From Candidatus Margulisiibacteriota bacterium (GTDB lineage: Bacteria; Margulisbacteria; WOR-1; O2-12-FULL-45-9), in NCBI GenBank assembly GCA_018814265.1, contig JAHIZU010000220.1, positions 1-9,560 on the forward strand: 9,560 bases of DNA, in the 5' to 3' direction. Below, piece by piece: positions 1 through 6,496 of the stretch. The notes beneath the pieces are model-generated. The model searched no databases. It was given only the letters and a program-made list of their open reading frames with translations, and was not told where the DNA came from. The number at the start of each line of letters is the position of its first letter. Within the stretch, counting starts at the first letter, position 1. Made by a program: the position numbers and the translations under genes.

Positions 1-256
1 CATACGGCAGATAACGACGACCACCCCAACTTGAGGTCGCAAATTGCGACCTCAAAAATTCAAACTCATTATCAGTTAATTGGAAAATAAAATCCGAAGG
101 GAATCTTTCCTGGTTCCTTTTAACTTGTTCAATAAGCCTCTTTGTAGGTACGCTATAAAGTTTCGCTAAATCTTTATCTAATATAACTCTATGTCCCCTT
201 AATTCAATAATCATTGTTTGAATTTCAGAAACACCAACTAAAGTACTTTTTGCCAT
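1..256 (-). CDS. ORF6N-domain DNA-binding protein, N-terminal part (runs off window edge)
   Basis: An 85-codon open frame starts at the ATG at 254-256 and leaves the window at base 1. It begins MAKSTLVGVSEIQ and contains ELRGHRVILDKDLAKLYSV (about residues 18-36), then QVKRNQERFPSDFIFQLT (about 44-61), then SSWGGRRYLPY at the edge. This order matches the ORF6N domain (KilA-N-associated), a DNA-binding domain common in phages, prophages and mobile islands. That family usually continues with an EQGVAML-type segment and a variable C-terminal half, which is not visible here. The start is supported by AAGGAGG six bases before the ATG. A perfect palindrome lies immediately upstream of this site, and another lies within the gene at 31-55. 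It is downstream of metG on the same strand after a 114-bp gap, so it may be an insertion behind the housekeeping operon. The family is seen clearly; its biological role is unknown, with regulation by DNA binding an inference. Confidence 0.88.
   Translation of the reverse strand, partial: MAKSTLVGVSEIQTMIIELRGHRVILDKDLAKLYSVPTKRLIEQVKRNQERFPSDFIFQLTDNEFEFLRSQFATSSWGGRRYLPY
31..55. repeat. Perfect 12-1-12 palindrome inside the ORF6N coding region
   Basis: TTGAGGTCGCAA at 31-42 is followed by one central base and then its exact reverse complement TTGCGACCTCAA at 44-55. Read on the coding strand it encodes the LRSQFATS stretch of the ORF6N domain. A 12-bp perfect arm is long for a constrained coding segment. 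It could form a hairpin in the mRNA or be a recognition site. I see it directly; any function is inference. Confidence 0.85.
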
Positions 257-271
257 ATTTACCCTCCTTGC

Positions 272-288
272 TATCACATTTTGTGATA
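272..288. promoter_or_regulatory. Candidate operator or RNA hairpin before the ORF6N gene
   Basis: TATCACA (272-278), three bases TTT, then TGTGATA (282-288) form a perfect 7-3-7 inverted repeat. On the coding strand it ends two bases before the AAGGAGG ribosome binding site of the ORF6N gene. A dimeric repressor bound here would block transcription or early elongation. As RNA, the seven-pair stem would sit beside the ribosome binding site. Autoregulation by the encoded DNA-binding protein is plausible but unproven. No convincing -35/-10 pair was found near it. Confidence 0.5.
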
Positions 289-370
289 CCATAAAGCAGC
301 AACTTTATTGCCAGCCTAAAAAGGAGGTTTTACGAAGGGAGCCAGTCAAGGAGTGTCGTAATCTCGACAG

Positions 371-1897
371 TTACTTCTGGATGCGCGGAAAAAGAGGCTC
401 GCCTTTAGCAACTTTGACGCCAGCAACCTCGGTCTTTTGGGAAAGCGGACCTTGCAGCCCCAGCTGCTGCCACATTTTTCCTGCAGTTTCCGGCATAAAA
501 GGCGAAAGCAAAACCGCAGTCTCTTTCAAAACCAGACTTAATACATACATCACAGACTCAAGTTCCTTAGCTTTGCTTTCTTTGGCCAGCTTCCAGGGAG
601 CATTTGTTTCGATATATTTGTTGGCCGGCTTAACAAGTTTCTCCCAGATGTTGTCCAAAGCTTTTGAAAAAGCCAAATTATTCATATTTTGGTCAACCAA
701 GCCTGACGCTCCACCCTCTGCTGCCCCTACCAGTTGATCTTTTGCTCCGTCAAGCTTATCCGGCCGTTCGGGGATTTGGCCTTTAAAATATTTTTCAATC
801 ATATTCAACGTTCGATTCAATAAATTCCCCAGATCATTCGCCAGATCAGCATTATAACGTTTTATAAAAGACTGCATTGAGAAATTGCCGTCATCGCCAA
901 AAGCAACTTCTCTCATCAAAAAATACCTGACCGCGTCTACTCCGAACTCCGAACTCAAGGCTAAAGGATCAACCACGTTCCCCTTGGACTTGCTCATCTT
1001 CTTGCCTTCCACCGTCCACCAGCCATGGCCAAAGACCTTTTTCGGCAATTTGACCCCCAAAGCCATCAGCATACAGGGCCAGGTTACCGCGTGAAAGCGA
1101 ACGATCTCTTTGCCCATTAAGTGGACATCAGCCGGCCAGAATTTTTTGAATAATTTCCCGTCATTAAGATAATCAAGGGCGGAAATATAATTGATCAAGG
1201 CATCGAACCAAACGTAAACCACGTGTTTGGGATCATCAGGCACTCCAATTCCCCAGGGAAAAGCAGTGCGAGTGATGGAAAGGTCCTTTAAACCCTGTTT
1301 AATGAATTGTACGATCTCATTCTTGCGGGATATTGGTTGGATAAAATCAGGATTAGCCTCAATATGTTTCAATAAATCTTTTTCGTATTTAGAAAGCTTA
1401 AAGAAATAACTTTCTTCTTTTAAGACTTCTGTTTCCCGGCCGCAATCAGGACAAAGCAGGCGGCCGTCAACATCTTCTTTGAGTTCTCCTTCTGACCAAA
1501 AAGACTCACAGGGAACACAATACCAGCCTTCATATTCACCTTTGTAAACATCTCCCTGCTGCAATAACTTATGAAAGACCTTTTGCACCACAGTTTCATG
1601 CCTTTTCTCTGAGGTGCGGATGAAATCATCATGTGAGATCCCTAAAGTCTTCCAGGCAGCCTTAAACCCCTCTGCCATGCGATCAACAAATTTCTGGGTG
1701 TCTTCCTTCTTTTCCTGCGCCGCGTGCCAGATCTTCTGGCCATGCTCGTCGGTCCCAGTTAAGAAATGGACATCAAAGCCCATCATCCTTTTATAGCGAG
1801 CCAGCACGTCCGCAGCCACGGTTGTATAAGCGTGGCCGATGTGGGGAACGTCGTTAACATAATAAAGAGGCGTTGTTAGATAAAATTTTTCAGCCAT
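371..1897 (-). CDS. metG: Methionyl-tRNA synthetase
   Basis: This 508-residue cytoplasmic class I aminoacyl-tRNA synthetase charges tRNA-Met with methionine using ATP. The Rossmann catalytic core shows the HIGH signature in PHIGHAYT (HIGH at 19-22) and KMSKS at 300-304. The connective insertion carries two CxxC pairs (C127/C130 and C149/C152), enough for one zinc knuckle. The helical anticodon-binding domain follows, with NDLGNLLNR at about 354-362 and WKLAK at about 435-439. The protein ends soon after it, so the C-terminal EMAP/Trbp111-like tRNA-binding domain found in the longer E. coli-type enzymes is absent. The start is the ATG directly after the stop of the preceding gene (TAAATG, no gap), with GGTGG about eight bases upstream as a modest ribosome binding site. 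It is probably co-transcribed with and coupled to the upstream gene. No unusual residues were noticed. Confidence 0.97.
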   Translation of the reverse strand: MAEKFYLTTPLYYVNDVPHIGHAYTTVAADVLARYKRMMGFDVHFLTGTDEHGQKIWHAAQEKKEDTQKFVDRMAEGFKAAWKTLGISHDDFIRTSEKRHETVVQKVFHKLLQQGDVYKGEYEGWYCVPCESFWSEGELKEDVDGRLLCPDCGRETEVLKEESYFFKLSKYEKDLLKHIEANPDFIQPISRKNEIVQFIKQGLKDLSITRTAFPWGIGVPDDPKHVVYVWFDALINYISALDYLNDGKLFKKFWPADVHLMGKEIVRFHAVTWPCMLMALGVKLPKKVFGHGWWTVEGKKMSKSKGNVVDPLALSSEFGVDAVRYFLMREVAFGDDGNFSMQSFIKRYNADLANDLGNLLNRTLNMIEKYFKGQIPERPDKLDGAKDQLVGAAEGGASGLVDQNMNNLAFSKALDNIWEKLVKPANKYIETNAPWKLAKESKAKELESVMYVLSLVLKETAVLLSPFMPETAGKMWQQLGLQGPLSQKTEVAGVKVAKGEPLFPRIQK

Positions 1898-3127
1898 TTA
1901 ATTGCCACCATTATCATCAATCGGAAATAATATTCTAAAATGACCCACCTTATCCAAAGCAGAATTTGCCCAGCCGGGCAAAGGGAAATTGCGCTCCAAT
2001 TCAAAAACCGGCATGGGCTGCCACTCTTCACTGCCATCATATTTAACTTCAACCAAGAAACGGCCTAACAGCTTTTCTTCCCAATCAGCAGACTCCAGAT
2101 CAGTCGGCTGGTAAACCGGCTGGATAAAGAATTTAAAAAATGGCGCGACCCCTTCCAGGGACGGGTCCTCAACATCAACCGGGCCAATGACCATCCACTG
2201 GGTCATTTTTTTAACATACTCCATGTCCTGACCATGCAGGGCCGGCACGATCTGAAACCCGCCCAGGCTGTTAAGCGGTGAAACTGAAACATCAATTACT
2301 CCAGCGTGATTAGCCCGGATCCTCCCAGGATCCGCATACAGGCTGCCCTCAAACCTGCCCACCCCGGAAACCGGGCGTAAGACTTCTCCCACCACTTTCT
2401 TCTCTCCAGATAAATACTCAAGACTGATCCGGCCGCCAAAGCGGTTCTCAAAAACAATTTCCCGGGGATATTCGAGCGGTCGATCAACCAAGATATATAA
2501 TGTGTCGTCTACTTTAGGGGTATAGTCTTGAGGCAGTGAGATCACAGGCTGGGCATTAGAGGAAAGCATCACCAGATTGCCAACAAAAGGTGAAAAACCA
2601 CCGCCAAAAATTGCTTGACCAGCAGGAATACTGGTGTAGATCGAAGAGTCAGGGCTCAAAAATGATCGATATTTGCCCGGAGGCTTAAGAAATTCTTTGG
2701 GTAAGAGAGAAAAAATCGTCCGTTCCTTATCAAGCGCTCCAGTTTTTATATGAATAGCATTGACCGCTGTTGCCGAGACCCTGCCTGGCGCCACCCATTT
2801 TGCCGCCGCATACCCGTTCTTGCTTACCTTGGTAGTTGGATATAAGACTTGGCCAACAGGTGCCCAGCTTTGCCCCTCATCTTCGCTAACCTCTATCGTT
2901 CCCCCAATTTTATTCTCGAGCCTGATGCGGTAAACTTCTTCAAACAGCGGCGGATTTTCATTGCGTACAGGCGGGGAAATACCACGCTCCAGCGTTGTTG
3001 CAAATGACCAAGATACAAGAAACAATAACCAAACAAGAACCAAGAAACAAATTCCAATAACCAATTTTGGGATTTGAATTTTGGTGTTTGAAATTTGTTT
3101 GTATCTTGTAGCTTGGTCATTGGTCAT
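1898..3127 (-). CDS. Secreted or membrane-anchored protein of unknown function with two internal domain copies
   Basis: I do not recognise this 409-residue protein. Residues 1-21 are polar and basic, 22-40 are strongly hydrophobic (VIGICFLVLVWLLFLVSW), and S-F-A at 41-43 makes a plausible signal peptidase site. It is therefore probably exported or anchored by its N-terminus. Two segments resemble each other: about 67-127 and 222-283. Both have EN-x-x-GG-x-I, then VG-x-VL-x-P, then PGR(V/I)-x-A, which suggests a duplicated beta-rich domain. The rest has no catalytic motif I can name. The segment around 301-320 (MEYVKKMTQWMVIGPVDVED) and the C-terminal part are rich in aromatic and acidic residues. 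The start ATG and the whole hydrophobic segment lie inside a palindromic repeat (3003-3121), and there is no clear Shine-Dalgarno sequence. The start is seven bases after the pepA stop, so translation may depend on coupling. The metG ATG follows its stop directly. The reading frame is convincing; the function is unknown. Confidence 0.8.
   Translation of the reverse strand: MTNDQATRYKQISNTKIQIPKLVIGICFLVLVWLLFLVSWSFATTLERGISPPVRNENPPLFEEVYRIRLENKIGGTIEVSEDEGQSWAPVGQVLYPTTKVSKNGYAAAKWVAPGRVSATAVNAIHIKTGALDKERTIFSLLPKEFLKPPGKYRSFLSPDSSIYTSIPAGQAIFGGGFSPFVGNLVMLSSNAQPVISLPQDYTPKVDDTLYILVDRPLEYPREIVFENRFGGRISLEYLSGEKKVVGEVLRPVSGVGRFEGSLYADPGRIRANHAGVIDVSVSPLNSLGGFQIVPALHGQDMEYVKKMTQWMVIGPVDVEDPSLEGVAPFFKFFIQPVYQPTDLESADWEEKLLGRFLVEVKYDGSEEWQPMPVFELERNFPLPGWANSALDKVGHFRILFPIDDNGGN
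3003..3121. repeat. AT-rich palindromic repeat element forming the 5' end of a coding sequence
   Basis: The two ends are inverted copies. AATGACCAAG at 3003-3012 is followed by ATACAAGAAACAA. The other end, read inward from 3121 on the minus strand, is AATGACCAAG then CTACAAGATACAA. The first 22 bases agree at about 20 positions. A second pair of arms lies inside (AACAAATTCCAATAACCAA against the complement of TTGGTGTTTGAAATTTGTT). The centre is near 3065-3075. On the minus strand the first half is rich in A and the second half in T. A further partial copy of the end motif (AATGACC) extends it to 3128 and provides the start codon of the unknown secreted protein. This looks like a mobile or REP/MITE-like palindromic element, but only one copy is visible in this window. 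Confidence 0.72.
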
Positions 3128-3134
3128 TTTTCGA

Positions 3135-4613
3135 TCATGACTTCAACAATTCAACAATCGTCCTCACCATGACCCCGGTCGCCCCATCAGAAAGATAGCC
3201 TCGCTTCTTGTCCAGAAAAGCCGTGCCCGCGATATCAATATGCGCCCAGGATGTGTCTTCAGCAAACAGCTGCAAAAACAAACCGCCGATCGACGGGCCG
3301 GCTTTTCCCTGCCCTGACGTATTCCTAATATCTGCGATCTTGCTTTTTGAATACTCTTTATATTCTTCAAACAACGGCAGCTGCCAAAGCTTTTCCCCGC
3401 TCCGCTTGCCCGCGGCAACAAGCTGGTCAACTAATTCCTGATTGTTCCCCATAATGCCAGAAGCCGCGTCTCCCAGAGCTGAGATACAGGCGCCAGTCAG
3501 GGTCGCCACATCAATTATCTTCTTAACCTTTAGTCTGTTGGCATAAGCAATGCCGTCCGCTAAAACCATCCTGCCTTCAGCGTCAGTAGAAATGATCTCG
3601 ATTGTTTTGCCGGCCAGAGAACCAACCACGTCCCCGGGTTTTTGCGCTTCGCCATCCGGCATATTTTCCGCGCAAGGCAATATGCCCACCACATTTTTTC
3701 TGGCCTTTAACTTCGAGATTGCCCGCATGGTTTCCAGCACAGCCGCGGCTCCAGCCATATCGATCTTCATTTCCCAAAGATTTCTCGAAGGTTTTAAGGA
3801 AATGCCTCCGGCATCAAAAGTAATGCCCTTGCCGATCAAGGCGATCTCTGGTTTTCCCTGACCATATTTAATAATAATAAATTTTGCCGGCTCTTTTGAG
3901 CCCTTGGAAACTGAATAGTAGGCTTCCATGCCAAGTTTTCTCGCCTCTGCCAGGCCGATCACCTTAACAGAAACACCGGGAATCTTCTTGGCCCGGGCAG
4001 CCAGGTAAGACGGCGTAACCCGGTTGGCAGGCGCGTTGACCAGGTCGCGGGCATTGTTAACAGATTCACTGATGATCTCGCCGATTTTGATCCCGGCTTT
4101 GATCTGTTTGATCTTGCGCTTATCCAGTTCAACAAGGCTCAATTCCTCTAGCGCAAAAAAGGAATCATCTTTTTCAGTGACAAAACCCCGATATTTATAA
4201 GCCCCTATCAGGCTCCCTTCAACCAGGGCCTGGGCCGCTTCATTGACCGCTAAGCCGCCAACACCTGCTCCATGGATAATGGTCGCCACTTTTTTGGCCT
4301 TGATCCTCTTGGCCTCAGCTACGGCCGCCGCGGCCGCCACCCTGACTTTATCCAATTCGAATTCCGAACTCTTACCCAGGCCAACGACCAAAACTTGAGT
4401 GGCCGGGATCTTACCCTGGCAATGGATCAGGTTAACCTCACCCAGTTTCCCCCGGATCTCGCCACTCTTAATTAAATTAACTATCGCGCTGTTTAGTTTC
4501 TTGTCCACTGCCGCCGCGGCCCCACCCGGCTTCTTTACCTCCTCAAAGGTGTTAACCACCAGCAGATCACATTTGAAATTTACTATTGAACCGGCATTTG
4601 ATTTTATTTTCAC
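3135..4613 (-). CDS. pepA: Leucyl aminopeptidase, peptidase family M17
   Basis: This 492-residue cytosolic metallo-aminopeptidase removes N-terminal amino acids, classically leucine, from peptides. It normally forms hexamers with two metal ions per active site. The N-terminal macro-like domain covers about residues 1-170, and the catalytic domain follows. Expected metal ligands are present: K262 and D267 in IGKGITFDAGG, D285 in MKIDMAGA, and D344 and E346 in STDAEGRMVLADG. The catalytic lysine is K274 (SLKP) and the arginine is R348. Length is normal for the family. The start codon is GTG at 4611-4613, two bases after the ndk stop. AAAGGAG lies inside the end of ndk at about ten bases, so translation is probably coupled. 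Some PepA proteins in other bacteria also bind DNA (XerC/D recombination, carAB control); nothing here shows that role. Confidence 0.96.
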   Translation of the reverse strand: MKIKSNAGSIVNFKCDLLVVNTFEEVKKPGGAAAAVDKKLNSAIVNLIKSGEIRGKLGEVNLIHCQGKIPATQVLVVGLGKSSEFELDKVRVAAAAAVAEAKRIKAKKVATIIHGAGVGGLAVNEAAQALVEGSLIGAYKYRGFVTEKDDSFFALEELSLVELDKRKIKQIKAGIKIGEIISESVNNARDLVNAPANRVTPSYLAARAKKIPGVSVKVIGLAEARKLGMEAYYSVSKGSKEPAKFIIIKYGQGKPEIALIGKGITFDAGGISLKPSRNLWEMKIDMAGAAAVLETMRAISKLKARKNVVGILPCAENMPDGEAQKPGDVVGSLAGKTIEIISTDAEGRMVLADGIAYANRLKVKKIIDVATLTGACISALGDAASGIMGNNQELVDQLVAAGKRSGEKLWQLPLFEEYKEYSKSKIADIRNTSGQGKAGPSIGGLFLQLFAEDTSWAHIDIAGTAFLDKKRGYLSDGATGVMVRTIVELLKS

Positions 4614-4615
4614 GT

Positions 4616-5047
4616 TTAATCTTCTCCTTTGAAAAAAATGGGGATCTCTCTTTTTGCCGAGGCTGGGCTGTCTGAACCATGGACCAGATTTTTGATGATC
4701 CCATCCGGGTTAAGGACATTTGCTTCCTTTAAATCACCGCGAATGGTCCCGGGCAAAGCCTTTCGGGGATCGGTCGCCCCCATCAGTTCGCGTAAACGGC
4801 CAATCGCGTCCTCACCCTCGACCACACAGCAGGTCACCGGACCAGAGGTAATAAACTTGACCAGACCGGGATAAAAACGTTTTCCTAAATGCGGGGAATA
4901 AAGATCAGCAGCCAGCTCTTTGGTCATGGTCAGCTCTTTTTGCCTAATAAGCTTAAGGCCCGCTTTTTTTACTCTGACCAAGACCTCATCTGCCAGCCCG
5001 CGGGAAACCCCATCAGGCTTTATCATGAAGAAGGTTTTTTCTAGCAC
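4616..5047 (-). CDS. ndk: Nucleoside diphosphate kinase
   Basis: This 143-residue enzyme transfers the terminal phosphate from ATP to other nucleoside diphosphates through a phosphohistidine. The N-terminus MLEKTFFMIKPDGV is typical. The active-site histidine is H123 in NLVHGSD, and RGDL (about 103-106) and the ATDP segment (about 91-94) are also conserved. Length matches the family. The start is GTG at 5045-5047. The alternative ATG at residue 8 would cut off the first beta strand that the family needs, so GTG is preferred. A weak AAGGAAG lies upstream. The first 35 bases overlap the end of argH in another frame, an unusually long overlap suggesting coupled translation. pepA starts two bases after its stop. 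Confidence 0.96.
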   Translation of the reverse strand: MLEKTFFMIKPDGVSRGLADEVLVRVKKAGLKLIRQKELTMTKELAADLYSPHLGKRFYPGLVKFITSGPVTCCVVEGEDAIGRLRELMGATDPRKALPGTIRGDLKEANVLNPDGIIKNLVHGSDSPASAKREIPIFFKGED

Positions 5048-6425
5048 GTTTGATCGCTTCCTTTACCCGGCTCGGCGCGGTACCGCCAGGCACATCTTTG
5101 CCAGCGACCGAGCTTTCTGCTGAAAGTATGCGTGTCGCGTCGTAACCAAAGTCCTTGGAAAATTCCTTAAGTTGCTTCAAAGAGAGATACTCCAGCTCCA
5201 TATTGGATTCTTCGCAATAAGCAACGATCTTACCCACGATCTTATGGGCTTCACGGAAAGGCACGTCATGGCGCACCAGATAATACGCCAGGTCTGTGGC
5301 AGTTAAATAGCCTTTTTTGGCTGACCGGATCATCTGGTCAGCATTGATCGTGGTGCTAATGATCAGCTGCTCAAAAATAGCCAGAACAGACCTGACCGTG
5401 TCGATTGAATCAAAGATCGCTTCTTTATCCTCCTGCATGTCGCGATTATATGCCAGGGGAAGCCCTTTCATTATGGTCAGCAAAGTTAACAGATTTCCGT
5501 AGACCCGCCCGGTCTTGCCCCGCACCAGTTCGGCAATATCAGGGTTTTTCTTCTGCGGCATAATTGAAGAGCCAGTGGCAAACTGATCAGAGAATTTTAT
5601 ATAATCGAATTCCCAGCTTGACCAGATGATCAGCTCCTCAGAAAATCTGGACAGATGCATCATCAAGCTGGCGCAGGCCGCGGCAAAATCAATCACAAAA
5701 TCCCGGTCAGAAACCGCATCCATGCTGTTGGCGGAAATCTTGGAAAAACCCAGCTCAGTTGCCAGCCCCTGGCGATCGATCTTAAAATTAGTCCCAGCCA
5801 AAGCCGCCGAGCCCAGCGGCAGGACGTCAGCTTCTTCCCCAGCGCTTAGAAAGCGTTTTTTATCGCGCTCCAGCATCTCAAAATAAGCCAAAAGATGATG
5901 GGACAAAAGCACGGGTTGGGCGCGCTGCAAATGCGTGTAGCCGGGCATGATCACTTTGATATTGCTTTCCGCCTGGTCCAGCAAAGCGCTTTGCAGTTTC
6001 TTGATCAACATGACGACCTCAGTGACCTCATATTTCAGGTACATCCTGAGATCGGTTGAAACCTGGTCATTGCGCGAGCGGCCGGAATGAAGCTTTTTGC
6101 CAACGTCACCGGTCTTTTCGATCAGCAGCGCCTCAACATTCATGTGCAGGTCTTCCAGCCGGAGATCCAATTTGATCTTACCTGCTCCGATCCCTTTTAA
6201 GATCGCTTCCAGCGCCTTAATAATTTTCTTGCATTCCGCCCCAGTCAAGATCTTGGCTTTCAAGAGCGCCCGGGCATAAGCTATGCTCTGAACAATGTCC
6301 TGCTTATAAAGCCGCACATCGTAATTCACTGAGCTGGTAAATTCTTCAGCAGATTTAGCCATGGCCTGCTGAAACCTGCCTGACCAGGCTTTTTTAGATT
6401 TTCCGGAGACTCGTTTCGCTGCCAT
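5013..6425 (-). CDS. argH: Argininosuccinate lyase
   Basis: This 470-residue enzyme of the fumarase/aspartase superfamily splits argininosuccinate into arginine and fumarate, the last step of arginine synthesis. It acts as a cytosolic homotetramer. The superfamily signature GSSIMPQKKNP is at 285-295 and holds the flexible loop with the catalytic serine. GYTHLQRAQP at 162-171 carries the conserved histidine (H165). SGRSRNDQVSTDLR at about 114-127 is the substrate-binding segment. The N-terminus has roughly ten extra basic residues before the usual WSGRF (14-18). The start is ATG with GGGGAGG at a suitable distance. The end overlaps ndk by 35 bases. A palindromic repeat occupies the spacer towards argG, upstream of this ribosome binding site. 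Confidence 0.97.
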   Translation of the reverse strand: MAAKRVSGKSKKAWSGRFQQAMAKSAEEFTSSVNYDVRLYKQDIVQSIAYARALLKAKILTGAECKKIIKALEAILKGIGAGKIKLDLRLEDLHMNVEALLIEKTGDVGKKLHSGRSRNDQVSTDLRMYLKYEVTEVVMLIKKLQSALLDQAESNIKVIMPGYTHLQRAQPVLLSHHLLAYFEMLERDKKRFLSAGEEADVLPLGSAALAGTNFKIDRQGLATELGFSKISANSMDAVSDRDFVIDFAAACASLMMHLSRFSEELIIWSSWEFDYIKFSDQFATGSSIMPQKKNPDIAELVRGKTGRVYGNLLTLLTIMKGLPLAYNRDMQEDKEAIFDSIDTVRSVLAIFEQLIISTTINADQMIRSAKKGYLTATDLAYYLVRHDVPFREAHKIVGKIVAYCEESNMELEYLSLKQLKEFSKDFGYDATRILSAESSVAGKDVPGGTAPSRVKEAIKRARKNLLHDKA

Positions 6426-6443
6426 TATTATCCTCCCCTAAAC

Positions 6444-6496
6444 GTAGGGACAGGGCTTGTCCCTGTCCGCCGGACAACCATAAAGGTTGTCCCTAC
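6444..6496. repeat. Palindromic repeat able to form two hairpins on a common stem, between argG and argH
   Basis: The outer arms GTAGGGACA (6444-6452) and TGTCCCTAC (6488-6496) are exact reverse complements. Inside lie two perfect hairpins, each with 8-bp arms and a 5-base loop: GGACAGGG (6448-6455) with CCCTGTCC (6461-6468), and GGACAACC (6472-6479) with GGTTGTCC (6485-6492). The outer stem and the hairpins share bases, so they are alternative folds. On the coding strand it starts just before the TAG stop of argG, which lies within the outer arm, and ends shortly before the argH ribosome binding site. No U-run follows on that strand, so it is not a standard terminator. It could stabilise the argG message or tune argH expression. 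Confidence 0.8.

Noticed and set aside
272..288. CRP/FNR-type binding site
   Set aside because: The half-sites are in the order TCACA...TGTGA with a 3-base centre, the reverse of the CRP layout TGTGA-N6-TCACA.
291..308. Short hairpin ATAAAG/CTTTAT upstream of the ORF6N gene
   Set aside because: Six AT-rich pairs with a six-base loop; could easily occur by chance and has no clear context.
321..340. AAGGAGG on the plus strand as a ribosome binding site
   Set aside because: No start codon with a meaningful open frame follows at a suitable distance.
354..369. Stem TGTCG-loop-CGACA after the metG stop as a terminator
   Set aside because: Only five pairs and no U-run follows on the transcribed strand.
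381..737. Plus-strand open frames, the longest in this stretch and others opposite ndk, pepA, argG and argF
   Set aside because: They lie opposite strongly supported genes, show no family motifs and have no ribosome binding sites.
2316..2334. Perfect 8-3-8 palindrome CGGATCCT-CCC-AGGATCCG inside the unknown secreted protein
   Set aside because: It encodes an ordinary part (ADPGRIR) of the second domain copy, with no regulatory context; probably chance.
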